Both the position numbers and the translations under genes were made by a program. Under the pieces are notes generated by a model. It searched no databases. It was not told the origin of the DNA and was given only the letters and a program-made list of their open reading frames with translations. A stretch of 36,284 nt of DNA from an uncultured Bacillota bacterium (lineage in GTDB: Bacteria; Bacillota; Dehalobacteriia; UBA4068; UBA4997): NCBI GenBank assembly GCA_948907985.1, contig CAQWMM010000020.1, positions 1-36,284 of the forward strand, written 5' to 3'. This document shows, one piece after another, positions 1 to 8,701 of the stretch (the first letter of the stretch is position 1; each line of letters starts with the position of its first letter).

Positions 1-3000
1 ACTATGCTTTTTATGATATTAGTTTGCTAGCCAATGTTAATATTCCTGATAGTGTAAACATTATTGGTAAGTATGCTTTTTATAATTGTGAAGATTTAAG
101 AACAATTATAATTCCCAAAAAGGTAACCAAAATTGAAGAATTTACATTTAGTGGCTGTTCAAGTTTGACTAATGTTACTCTTCCTGATGGTCTCATCTAT
201 ATTGGTTCATATGCTTTTGGTAGTTGTAGAAAATTAAGTGAAACTACAATTCCGGATAGTGTAACTACTATTTCGGATAGTGCATTTAGTGGTTGCTCCA
301 GCTTGACTAAAATCGTAATTCCGTCTAGTGTTACCAGTATAGGTCAACATGCGTTCGGCTTTTGTTCAAGCTTGGCTGATGTCAAATTGCCTGGTAGTCT
401 TACTTCTTTGGATTCAACATTTACTTCATGCGAGGGATTAACAAAGATTTCAATTCCGGAAGGAATAGATGTTATTGATTATTCTGCATTTTATAATTGT
501 ACAAATTTGAAAGAAATAACACTTCCTGTTAGCCTAAAACAAGTTTCTTCTTTTGCTTTTCAAAATTGTTCAAGCTTAACTGATGTATATTATGCCGGAA
601 CAGAAGCAGAATGGCAAAATGTTAAAATTGATGATTATGGAAATTATAATGCGCCATTTATTAATGCAAACTTTCATTATAATTACAGCGATAAGCCTGC
701 AAACATTCCGGTTACCGGTATCAGTATGCAACCGTCTAACACCACAACCTTGGGTAAAGAGGGGGATTTAACTTATTTTGTTAATTTTGAGCCTAAAAAT
801 GCAACAAATAAAAACATTATTTGGGAGTGCGATAAACCGGATATTATAACCATTGATAAAAACGGACATTATGTTACCAAAAATGCCGGTGTGGTTACTA
901 TTACAGCAAAAACAGAGGACGGCGGTTTTACGGCACAACATACACTTAAGGTAAAACCTTATATTAAAGACATTACTTTAGATAAAACAGATTTGACGTT
1001 GACTGTTAACGCGGCAACACAATTAAAAGCCACTTTATCTCCAACAGGTGTGATTTATGAAGATATTATCTGGAAAACCAGTGATGGAAGAGTTGCAACC
1101 GTGGATCAAACTGGCAATGTTAAGGCGTTTTCTACCGGCACAGCCATAATTACTGTTGACGCCGACGGACGAACAGCAACTTGCACGGTAAAAGTTATTG
1201 CTAACGATGTTAAACCGGGTGCTGTTCCGGTTACTGATTTAATATTGGATATAAGGAATCTTGATTTGTTTGTTGGTGGGTCTGCACAGATTAATGCAAA
1301 AGTCTATCCGGCTAGTGCCACCAATCAAAAAGTAACATACGCCAGCAACAACGAAAATGTGGCTACTGTGGACGCTGACGGCAATGTTAAGGCTGTTGGC
1401 GTAGGCTATGCCACAATCATTGCCAACTCCGAAGAGGGGTCTTATAAGGGTTTCTGTACCGTAAAAGTTACCGCCAATGACGATGACAACCCGGGATCCG
1501 ACCCGGAAAAGCCCACAACTCCCGGCGGTGATGACAAACCGGGAAATAACCCGGAAAAACCCACCACTCCCGGCGGTGATGATGTTAAACCGGGCGCTGT
1601 TCCGGTTACCGATTTGTACTTTGACGTAAAAAATATTAACTTGATTGTTGGCGAGGATAAACAGGTTAAAGCTAATGTATACCCGGCTAACGCCACCAAT
1701 CAAAAGGTTACCTACGTCAGCAGTGATAAAAAAGTAGCAACAGTGGACGCTAACGGCACCGTTAAGGCAACCGGCGCAGGCAAAGCCACAATCACCGCCA
1801 CCAGCGAGGAGGGCGCATATAAAGCGACCTACACTGTTAATGTTATAGATTCTGATGTCAAAATAACATTAGATAAAAAACAGCTGGATATGATTGTAGG
1901 CAAAAGAAACAGCAATGGTATGCTAATAAACCCCAGAACAATCCCCGTCAAAGCCGAAGTTAGCGGCAATGTTGAAAATAAGAGAATTGTATGGACAAGC
2001 GATAATTATGATGTTGGCAGCGTAGACAATCATACCAGTGAAGCCTTTGCAAAAGGCGAGGGCAAAGCCACCATTACGGCAGCTTTGGCAGATTATCCCA
2101 GTATCAAAGCCACATTGATTATCAATGCGGTTAAAGATGAAAACGCTAACTTTATCTATAATATAGGATTTGACGCAAACGGCGGCGTGCTTAAATGTGC
2201 GGACGTTATTCAGGTTGCGCGTGATAAAGAGTTTATCATGCCGACCGCAGAAATGAAAGGCTATAAATTGCAGTATTGGGAGGACAAAAAGGACGCAAGC
2301 AAAACATATGCGGCCAACAATGCTTACGCGTTCTCTGCCGATACAGACTTGAAAGCGGTTTGGCAACAGGATACATCCAGCAAACCGAGCAGCGGCGGCA
2401 GCCACAGCGGTGGCAACCGTAAACCGAGCGGCAGCGCTGGCGGCGCAACCGCCCCGACCAAACCGGAACAACCCACCAAACCGGGTACGACTGAAAAGCC
2501 CGGAACAAGCACCAACCAGCCGAGCGGCACAGTTACCGCGCTGAACATCCACAACGTGTTTGCCGACGTTAAAAACGGCGAGTGGTACTCCGAGGCGGTG
2601 GCTTACGTTTACAACAAAGGTATGATGAACGGAACCGAAAAAGGCTTTGAACCGAACGCCAGCACCACCCGCGCCATGCTGGTAACTATGCTTTACCGCT
2701 TAGAGGGCGAGCCGAACACCGGCAACGCAAACTTTAGCGATGTAGCCAGCGGCCAGTGGTTCAGCAAAGCTATTGCCTGGGCCAGCGCCAACGGCGTAGT
2801 TACTGGTTATGAGAACGGTACTTTCGGCCCCAACGACGCAATCACCCGCGAGCAGTTGGTGGCGGTTCTCTACCGTTATGCGCAGACCAAAGGTCTGGAT
2901 GTTAGCGTTAAAGGCAGCTTGAGCAATTTCAGCGACAGCGGCAAAGTTAGCGGCTGGGCGCAGGAGGCTATGCAGTGGGCAGTCGGCGCAGGCATTATCA

Positions 3001-3086
3001 GCGGCGATAACGGCGCGCTGAAACCGCAGGGTAACGCCACCCGCGCGGAAGTCGCGATGATGTTAATGAGATATTTAGAGAAGTAA
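1..3086 (+). CDS. SLH-anchored surface protein with BspA-type LRRs and Ig-like domains (5' end outside window)
   Basis: Cell-surface protein, probably an adhesin or S-layer-associated protein. The frame is open back to base 3 and already encodes leucine-rich repeat sequence before the first possible start (TTG at 24), so the gene is cut by the window edge. Visible order: about nine 23-residue BspA/LRR_5 repeats (pattern xAFxxCSSLxxxxIPxSVxxIG) to about base 700; about five BIG2 bacterial Ig-like domains (pattern VATVDxxGxVKAxxxGxATI) to about 2140; one InlB-type B-repeat/Flg_new-like domain (GFDANGG at about 2167); a Gly/Ser/Pro/Thr linker; three SLH repeats from about 2550 to the stop, including the TRAE motif. 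SLH domains bind pyruvylated secondary cell-wall polymer. The LRR half is AT-rich and the SLH half GC-rich, suggesting a mosaic origin. Ligand unknown. Confidence 0.9.
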   Translation, partial: YAFYDISLLANVNIPDSVNIIGKYAFYNCEDLRTIIIPKKVTKIEEFTFSGCSSLTNVTLPDGLIYIGSYAFGSCRKLSETTIPDSVTTISDSAFSGCSSLTKIVIPSSVTSIGQHAFGFCSSLADVKLPGSLTSLDSTFTSCEGLTKISIPEGIDVIDYSAFYNCTNLKEITLPVSLKQVSSFAFQNCSSLTDVYYAGTEAEWQNVKIDDYGNYNAPFINANFHYNYSDKPANIPVTGISMQPSNTTTLGKEGDLTYFVNFEPKNATNKNIIWECDKPDIITIDKNGHYVTKNAGVVTITAKTEDGGFTAQHTLKVKPYIKDITLDKTDLTLTVNAATQLKATLSPTGVIYEDIIWKTSDGRVATVDQTGNVKAFSTGTAIITVDADGRTATCTVKVIANDVKPGAVPVTDLILDIRNLDLFVGGSAQINAKVYPASATNQKVTYASNNENVATVDADGNVKAVGVGYATIIANSEEGSYKGFCTVKVTANDDDNPGSDPEKPTTPGGDDKPGNNPEKPTTPGGDDVKPGAVPVTDLYFDVKNINLIVGEDKQVKANVYPANATNQKVTYVSSDKKVATVDANGTVKATGAGKATITATSEEGAYKATYTVNVIDSDVKITLDKKQLDMIVGKRNSNGMLINPRTIPVKAEVSGNVENKRIVWTSDNYDVGSVDNHTSEAFAKGEGKATITAALADYPSIKATLIINAVKDENANFIYNIGFDANGGVLKCADVIQVARDKEFIMPTAEMKGYKLQYWEDKKDASKTYAANNAYAFSADTDLKAVWQQDTSSKPSSGGSHSGGNRKPSGSAGGATAPTKPEQPTKPGTTEKPGTSTNQPSGTVTALNIHNVFADVKNGEWYSEAVAYVYNKGMMNGTEKGFEPNASTTRAMLVTMLYRLEGEPNTGNANFSDVASGQWFSKAIAWASANGVVTGYENGTFGPNDAITREQLVAVLYRYAQTKGLDVSVKGSLSNFSDSGKVSGWAQEAMQWAVGAGIISGDNGALKPQGNATRAEVAMMLMRYLEK
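1206..1860 (+). repeat. In-gene duplication of Ig-like domain plus Pro/Thr linker
   Basis: Two near-identical stretches beginning GATGTTAAACCGGG start at 1206 and 1581, a spacing of 375 bases (125 codons). Each encodes PGAVPVTDL followed by a BIG2 domain. Between them the linker motif PEKPTTPGGDD is itself tandemly doubled (about 1505-1580). The unit is in frame and fits copy-number change by recombination. Confidence 0.8.
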
Positions 3087-3103
3087 AGAGAAAAATTAAA
3101 AGT

Positions 3104-3132
3104 GCATAATCCCCCGCTTGGGTCATATACTT
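3104..3132 (+). promoter_or_regulatory. Candidate mother-cell sigma-E promoter for spoIIID
   Basis: GCATAAT (3104-3110) and CATATACT (3124-3131) resemble the -35 and -10 elements of sigma-E promoters, and spoIIID belongs to the sigma-E regulon in Bacillus subtilis. The spacing is a little short, so this is tentative. Confidence 0.35.
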
Positions 3133-3166
3133 TACAAAAGTTAGCGACTGAAGTGGGGGACTTTTT

Positions 3167-3424
3167 ATGCAGGAGTACATCCAAAAAAGAGTGTTGGAAA
3201 TCAGCAATTATATAATCGAGAGCAAATCAACAGTGCGGCAGACGGCGGGCATTTTCGGGGTTAGCAAGAGCACGGTACATAAGGACATAACCGAGCGTTT
3301 GCCGCTGCTGAACGAGGCGGTGGCTGGGCAGGTTAAGGAAGTCTTGGAGAATAACAAGGCGGAGCGCCACCTGCGCGGGGGGCTGGCGACCAAGCGCAAA
3401 TATGCCGAGGCCGCCCGCCGTTGA
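3167..3424 (+). CDS. spoIIID: Sporulation transcriptional regulator SpoIIID
   Basis: DNA-binding regulator of the mother cell during endospore formation; in B. subtilis it tunes the sigma-E to sigma-K switch. The 85-residue product matches the family's usual size of 80-95. The helix-turn-helix around residues 20-45 (STVRQTAGIFGVSKSTVHKD) is the family hallmark, followed by the conserved KAERHLRGGLATKRKY tail. The ATG at 3167 follows a G-rich ribosome binding site (GGGGGA, 3155-3160). It sits alone between the surface-protein gene and the polysaccharide operon. Its presence is strong evidence that the organism sporulates. Confidence 0.95.
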   Translation: MQEYIQKRVLEISNYIIESKSTVRQTAGIFGVSKSTVHKDITERLPLLNEAVAGQVKEVLENNKAERHLRGGLATKRKYAEAARR

Positions 3425-3443
3425 AAAATTGCCAAACTTATCA

Positions 3444-3474
3444 TCGCTGCTTTTCCCTGTGGGATAGGCAGCGA
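3444..3474 (+). terminator. Hairpin downstream of spoIIID, possible terminator
   Basis: TCGCTGC (3444-3450) pairs with GCAGCGA (3468-3474), with an inner TCCC/GGGA stem. It is followed by AAAATTATTTT rather than a clean T-tract, so efficiency is uncertain. Confidence 0.45.
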
Positions 3475-3502
3475 AAATTATTTTAAAAATAAAGCAAGTT
3501 TA

Positions 3503-3531
3503 TTGCCTTTAGTGATATTTTATGTTATACT
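3503..3531 (+). promoter_or_regulatory. Sigma-A promoter of the polysaccharide operon
   Basis: TTGCCT (3503-3508), exactly 17 nt, TATACT (3526-3531); a start site near 3538 would give a leader of about 58 nt before the ATG at 3596. Confidence 0.7.
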
Positions 3532-3595
3532 TAAACAATATAAATTAATTTGCAAATTTTTGAACGTTTCAGGAATATAGAGGTGAAGATGATTT

Positions 3596-6043
3596 ATGGT
3601 TAAACAGAAAAAAGGGCAGGCTGCGCCTGTAAAAACAGCTGGCGGCAGTGTGCCGGCAGCGGCGGCTGTGTCGGGTGAGGTTTTATCTGTGCGTCAGCTT
3701 GCTGTAACTTATTTGTTGGCAGCTTTGTTCTTTATGGTGGTTTGTTTAAGCTCGGCAGCCACGGTTAAAAGTATGGCCATGCTGCTGTTGGTCGTTGGTC
3801 TGGCGGCAGTGTTTTTCGGGCTGGGCGTGCTGCGCGAGCACGTTAAACCGTTGTTGGTATTAGTTGTGGCCTGGGTGTTGATGGACGGTATATCCTCGCT
3901 TTATGCTATTTCCGGCAAATTTGCTCTGTTTGAATTTTTAAAGGTGATAATCTCCTTTTGTCTGTTTTTGATTATGCTGGTTTTGGCCCGGGGGCGGGGC
4001 TGCCAGCCGGGCCGCCGTTTGGCCATGGTGCTGGAGGGCGCGTCGGCGTTGGCGGCGCTGGTTAGTATTGATATGATTTCTACCCGCTGGCTGAGCGGCG
4101 CGGTGCTGACGTTGCTGGGTGCGTTTACCCCCGACTATGCCGGCCTGGACGGGCTGGAGGTTGGCGTGCGTATGACCTCGCTTTTTGCTAACCCTAACAT
4201 TTTTGCCGGTTGCATTGGCATTGGCGTTTTGCTCTCATTGGGGCTGGCGCAGTCGGCGGGCGGCAAGGGCGAGCGGGCGGTGCATATCTTCTGCCTGTTT
4301 GTCAACGCCATGGGTTTTATGCTGGCCTTTAGTATGGGCGCCAGTGCGGTTATTGCTCTGGCCTTTTGGGTATATTTAATTTTAGAAGTCAAAACCAAAC
4401 GTGCCTCTTTATTATTGTTGATGCTGGAAACGTTGGTGCTGACGGTACTGGCGGCGGGCGTGGTTTCCGTAACCTCGTTTGACGCCTGGCAGGGGGTTAG
4501 ACCAATCCCGCTGCTGCTGGCGCTTTTGGGCGCGGCGCCGCTTTTTGCGCTGGATTACTTCGTGGGCCGTCCGCTGACGGAATTGTTAAATCGCCGTTCC
4601 TGGCTGGTGGAGGCGGTGATGTATGCCACGCTGACTTTGTTGGTGGCCTTTGGTATGCTGGCTTATCATTTAACCGGTGCGGTTACCCTGCAGCCGGGCG
4701 AGAGCCTGCGCCGCGCGGCCTATCCGGAGCCGGGCAGTTATAAGCTGGAATATGTCGATAACCGGCAGGAGATGGTGGGGGGCGCGCAGCCCACGTTGCA
4801 GGTGGCGATTGAGAGCCAGAACCAGCAGGAAACCATGATGCACACCAGCACGCCGCTTTATCGGGGGGCGCTGGATTTGGCGGCCTTTGAGGTGCCGGAG
4901 GACAGCCAGGTGGTTTATTTCACGCTGACGATGCCGGCGGAGGGCGGCGCGGCGACGCTGGACTCGTTGAGTTATCAGGGAACGAATAGTTCCGGGAAAA
5001 TTCCCTTGGGCTATCCGCTGCTTCCGGGCTTTGTGGCGAACCGTTTGCAGGGCTTGTGGGCGAACGAGAACGCCATTCAGCGTTTGGTGTTCTTTGAGGA
5101 CGGCGTTAAGCTGTGGCAGCGCAGCCCGATCTGGGGTTTGGGTATCGGCGCATATGAAAACGGTATTAAGAGCGTGCAGAGTTTCTTTTATGAAACCAAA
5201 TACGCGCACAATCACTATATCCAATCATTGGTGGAAACCGGCGTAATCGGTCTGGCGCTGTTTGCCGGGCTGCTGCTGGCCGCGGCGGCCTCGGTGGTGC
5301 TGGCGCGCAAGGGCCGCGGCGAGGGCGAGCTGCACCCGCTGGTTCCGGCTTTAGGCGGGGCGGTAGTTTTTATGGCCGGCCATGCCGCTACGGAGGTTGT
5401 TTTTTCCGCTTATCCGTATCTGCCGATGGCTTTTGGCGTTTTCGCTCTGCTGATTGTCTGTTGCGGCGACGCTTTGCCCTCGCCGCATATCGACTTAAAG
5501 GTGCGCACCGGTTGTATATTTGGTCTGGCGGCTTTGCTGTTGGTTTTCACCGTGTTGTTGGGCGGCAACATGGCGGCGGCGCAGATGATAAGCGACCCCA
5601 GCAAGGTTACGTTTGAAACGCTCTCTTCCGCGGCGGCTATTGATAAGTATGAGTGGGCGGACTACGAGCTTTCCTATGTGCGCAGTACGTTGGTATCTAA
5701 TATTAACGCCGATGTGCAAAAGCAGGCGGACAAGTATGCCGAGCATTTGGCCAAGGTGAACTCCAACACCATTCCGTTTTATCTGGCCGAGTATTATTTT
5801 GCCAATAACCGGCAGGCGGAGGCTTTCGCCATGCTGGAAAAATACGTTAACTATGTGGCCTCTGATAATCAGGCCTGGCGCGAGGTGTTCAATTTGCTGA
5901 TTAATTTTGAGCGGTCAGACGCGGAATATCGCGAGGGCGCGGCGCGCATTATACAGATTTTGAATGACTGGAACGCCCAGAATATGGGGCAAATTCAGCT
6001 GGACCAGGCGGCGCAGGACTTTATAGCACGTCTGGCCGGCTAG
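3596..6043 (+). CDS. O-antigen ligase/polymerase (Wzy/WaaL-like) membrane protein
   Basis: Predicted multi-pass membrane protein of 815 residues that would polymerise or ligate lipid-linked polysaccharide on the outer face of the membrane. About a dozen hydrophobic segments are visible, interrupted near residues 370-480 by a large polar, beta-rich extracytoplasmic insertion. The Wzy_C-like signature lies near residues 515-560 (GLGIGAYENG, then AHNHYIQSLVETG with H538 and H540). The last 170 residues after the final membrane segment look helical and TPR-like (AEYYFANNRQAEAFAMLEKY). The ATG at 3596 follows AGGTGA at 3581. It is the first gene of a three-gene operon with a sugar transferase and a glycosyltransferase, pointing to capsule or secondary cell-wall polymer synthesis. 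Ligase and polymerase cannot be separated by sequence here. Confidence 0.82.
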   Translation: MVKQKKGQAAPVKTAGGSVPAAAAVSGEVLSVRQLAVTYLLAALFFMVVCLSSAATVKSMAMLLLVVGLAAVFFGLGVLREHVKPLLVLVVAWVLMDGISSLYAISGKFALFEFLKVIISFCLFLIMLVLARGRGCQPGRRLAMVLEGASALAALVSIDMISTRWLSGAVLTLLGAFTPDYAGLDGLEVGVRMTSLFANPNIFAGCIGIGVLLSLGLAQSAGGKGERAVHIFCLFVNAMGFMLAFSMGASAVIALAFWVYLILEVKTKRASLLLLMLETLVLTVLAAGVVSVTSFDAWQGVRPIPLLLALLGAAPLFALDYFVGRPLTELLNRRSWLVEAVMYATLTLLVAFGMLAYHLTGAVTLQPGESLRRAAYPEPGSYKLEYVDNRQEMVGGAQPTLQVAIESQNQQETMMHTSTPLYRGALDLAAFEVPEDSQVVYFTLTMPAEGGAATLDSLSYQGTNSSGKIPLGYPLLPGFVANRLQGLWANENAIQRLVFFEDGVKLWQRSPIWGLGIGAYENGIKSVQSFFYETKYAHNHYIQSLVETGVIGLALFAGLLLAAAASVVLARKGRGEGELHPLVPALGGAVVFMAGHAATEVVFSAYPYLPMAFGVFALLIVCCGDALPSPHIDLKVRTGCIFGLAALLLVFTVLLGGNMAAAQMISDPSKVTFETLSSAAAIDKYEWADYELSYVRSTLVSNINADVQKQADKYAEHLAKVNSNTIPFYLAEYYFANNRQAEAFAMLEKYVNYVASDNQAWREVFNLLINFERSDAEYREGAARIIQILNDWNAQNMGQIQLDQAAQDFIARLAG

Positions 6044-6055
6044 GGAGCGGTAAAG

Positions 6056-7447
6056 ATGATTAGGGAAAACCAACGACTTCTCAACCAGGTGAATGTTGTC
6101 AGCGACGGCCTGCTGGTTTACGCCATGCTGCCGCTGGCCTTTTGGCTGCGTTTCTACGTTCTGCCGGGGGGCGTGATCAACATCACCCTGCGGGAATATC
6201 TGCTGCTGGATTTTCTGATAACCGCTTTGTTTTTGTTCAGCTTTGCCGCCTTTGGCCTGTATCGTTCTTTTCGCAACAACTCGCTGATGGACGAGGTTTC
6301 GCGCCTGCTGCGCGCCGGCACCCTGGATATTATGCTGATTTTAAGCGTGCTTTTTGTTCAGCACGACGAGCATTATTCCCGCTGGACATTGGCGTTGTTC
6401 TACGTTCTGGTGCTGGCCGTTTTGAGCCTGAAAAGGCTGGCGCTGCGCCGTTTTCTGCGTAGTTACCGTCAGCAGGGTTATAACCAGAAACACGTTTTGA
6501 TTGTGGGCAGCAGCAATATGGCGCAGAATTATCTGCTGGCGATTAACAAAGAAAAAGAACTGGGCTATTCGGCCATGGGCTATGTGGCGGCTATGGACGC
6601 GCCGCCGTTGCCCGGTTTGCTGTATCTGGGCGATTTCGATAAGCTGGAAAATCTGCTGAACGATTTGCGGCCGGACGAGGTGGTTTCGGCCATTGATATG
6701 GCGGATTATCAGCGCACGCCGCAGATTATTGCCGCTTGTGAGAAAACCGGCACCAAACTTTCGATAATTCCTTTTTATGCTGATTATATGCCCTCCAATC
6801 CGGAGTTCGACGATTTGAACGGTATCCCGCTGCTGAATATTCGCCGGATTCCGCTTGATAACTGGGGCAACGCTTTTTGCAAGCGGGCGATGGATATTAT
6901 CGGTTCGCTGCTGCTGATAATACTTACCTCGCCGCTGATGTTGTTCTGTGCGCTGGGCGTGCGGCTGACTTCGCCCGGGCCAATTATCTTCAAACAGCAG
7001 CGGGTGGGGCGCAACAAAAAGCTGTTTTATATGTATAAGTTTCGCTCAATGCGCGTCAATTCGCGGCAGGATACTGGCTGGAGCAGTCAGCATGACGACC
7101 GCAAAACCAAATTTGGCTCCTTTATGCGCAAATGCTCGCTGGACGAGTTCCCGCAGTTTTTTAACGTGCTTAAAGGGGATATGAGTTTGGTAGGCCCGCG
7201 GCCGGAGGTGCCCTTTTATGTGGATCAGTTTAAGGATGAAATTCCTCTTTATATGGTGAAGCATCAGGTCAGGCCGGGGATTACCGGCTGGGCGCAGGTG
7301 AACGGCCTGCGCGGCGATACCTCGATCAAGGCCAGGGTGGAGCATGATATTTATTATATTGAGCATTGGCGGCTGCTTTTTGACGTAAAGATTTTGCTTA
7401 TTACAATTTTTGGCGCAAAATTTATGAATGACGAAGCCTTAGACTAA
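6056..7447 (+). CDS. Undecaprenyl-phosphate sugar phosphotransferase (WbaP/EpsE-type)
   Basis: Membrane enzyme that begins a polysaccharide repeat unit by moving a sugar-1-phosphate from a nucleotide sugar to undecaprenyl phosphate. Its 463 residues show the full polyisoprenyl-phosphate hexose-1-phosphate transferase layout: N-terminal membrane helices, a nucleotide-binding-like central domain (HVLIVGSSNMAQNY near residue 145), a membrane hairpin near residue 285, and the catalytic bacterial sugar transferase domain with KRAMDIIGS, GPIIFKQQRVGR, YKFRSMR, SLDEFPQFFNVLKGDMSLVG, PRPEVP and RPGITGWAQVNG. It starts 12 bases after the preceding stop. The sugar transferred cannot be read from the sequence. 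Confidence 0.92.
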   Translation: MIRENQRLLNQVNVVSDGLLVYAMLPLAFWLRFYVLPGGVINITLREYLLLDFLITALFLFSFAAFGLYRSFRNNSLMDEVSRLLRAGTLDIMLILSVLFVQHDEHYSRWTLALFYVLVLAVLSLKRLALRRFLRSYRQQGYNQKHVLIVGSSNMAQNYLLAINKEKELGYSAMGYVAAMDAPPLPGLLYLGDFDKLENLLNDLRPDEVVSAIDMADYQRTPQIIAACEKTGTKLSIIPFYADYMPSNPEFDDLNGIPLLNIRRIPLDNWGNAFCKRAMDIIGSLLLIILTSPLMLFCALGVRLTSPGPIIFKQQRVGRNKKLFYMYKFRSMRVNSRQDTGWSSQHDDRKTKFGSFMRKCSLDEFPQFFNVLKGDMSLVGPRPEVPFYVDQFKDEIPLYMVKHQVRPGITGWAQVNGLRGDTSIKARVEHDIYYIEHWRLLFDVKILLITIFGAKFMNDEALD

Positions 7448-7474
7448 GCTTTTAATTAAAAATGGAGGTTTGCC

Positions 7475-8656
7475 ATGCCCAAGGTGCTGTTTACGGCCTC
7501 AACTTTTTCGCATATTCTGAATTTTCATCTGCCGTATATTGCGCGTTTTCAGCAGCTGGGCTGGCAGGTGGACGTGGCCTGCGGCGGTGAGCCGCCGCAG
7601 GCAATCCCCGGGGCCGACCATATTTGGCCGCTGCCATTGGAGAAGAAGATGTTGGCGGCTGGCAATTTTCGGGCCGCCCGGCTGCTGCGCCAGAAAATGG
7701 CCGCCGGGCAGTATGCGCTGATCAGCACGCACACCTCGCTGGCGGCTTTTTTTACGCGGCTGGCCATTCCGCCCCAAAGCGGCAGCGGCGGCGGTTTCCG
7801 CCCGTATGTGCTTAATATGGTACACGGCTACCTTTTCGACGACCAGACGCCGGCTCTGAAACGGACGGTGCTGTTGACGGCGGAAAAGCTGACAGCAGGC
7901 TGTACAGATCTGCTGCTAACCATGAACCAGTGGGATTTGGCGGCGGCGCGCAAGTATCGTCTGGGCTGCCGGATTGATTTTATCCCCGGCGTGGGGGTTG
8001 ATTTTGCGCGCTTTGCCCAGATTGAACCGGCGTCGGCTCAGGCCAAACGCGCCGAGCTGGGTTTGCGCCCACAGGATTTTGTGCTGATTTACGCGGCGGA
8101 GTTTTCCGGCCGCAAAAGCCAGGCGGTTCTGCTGAAAGCTTTGGCCGAGTTGGCCGCCAGACCGGATAGCCTGCCGGAGCAAGGGCGGCTGGTGCTGCTG
8201 CTGCCGGGCGACGGCGCGCTGCTGGCAGAGTGTCGGCGTTTGGCGGCGGATTTAAACCTGTTGGACAACGCGCCGGACAGCCGCCGGCCGCTGGTAATTT
8301 TTCCCGGTCAGCAAAAAAATATGCCGCTTTGGTATGCTTTGGCCAATGCGGCGGTATCTGGCAGCCGCAGCGAGGGGTTGCCTTTTAATATTATGGAGGC
8401 GATGTTTGCCGGTCTGCCGGTGGTGGCCAGCGACGTAAAGGGCCACCGTGATTTGCTTACGCCGGAGCAAACGGGCCTGCTTTATCCTTATGGGGACGCG
8501 GCGGCCTGTGCGGCGCAGTTGCAGCGCCTTTGGCAGGAGCCGGATTTGGCGCGGCAGCTGGCCGCTCAGGCCAGACAAAGCGTGGAACAATATCGTTTGG
8601 AGAATGTTTTGCCCCAGGTGTGGGCGCAGTATGAAAGGCTGATTAGTCAGTGTTGA
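7475..8656 (+). CDS. Glycosyltransferase family 4 protein
   Basis: Cytoplasmic GT-B retaining glycosyltransferase of 393 residues, likely adding a sugar to the lipid-linked unit begun by the upstream transferase. The N-terminal domain resembles Glyco_trans_4-like (VLFTASTFSHILNFHLPYI), and the C-terminal group 1 domain has the SRSEGLPFNIMEAMFAGLPV and ASDVKGHRDLL segments that bind nucleotide sugar. GGAGG precedes the ATG at 7475. Donor and acceptor are unknown. Downstream are 45 bases before the convergent kinase-like gene, with no clear terminator. Confidence 0.88.
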   Translation: MPKVLFTASTFSHILNFHLPYIARFQQLGWQVDVACGGEPPQAIPGADHIWPLPLEKKMLAAGNFRAARLLRQKMAAGQYALISTHTSLAAFFTRLAIPPQSGSGGGFRPYVLNMVHGYLFDDQTPALKRTVLLTAEKLTAGCTDLLLTMNQWDLAAARKYRLGCRIDFIPGVGVDFARFAQIEPASAQAKRAELGLRPQDFVLIYAAEFSGRKSQAVLLKALAELAARPDSLPEQGRLVLLLPGDGALLAECRRLAADLNLLDNAPDSRRPLVIFPGQQKNMPLWYALANAAVSGSRSEGLPFNIMEAMFAGLPVVASDVKGHRDLLTPEQTGLLYPYGDAAACAAQLQRLWQEPDLARQLAAQARQSVEQYRLENVLPQVWAQYERLISQC

Positions 8657-8701
8657 TTAGTCTGGTCTGCTGGTCGGGGGCGGGCTTGGGGCTGGTTCCC
8701 G

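Noticed and set aside
1239..1703. Minus-strand open frames opposite the surface protein
   Set aside because: No ribosome sites, low-complexity translation, and the plus strand encodes clear BIG2 domains.
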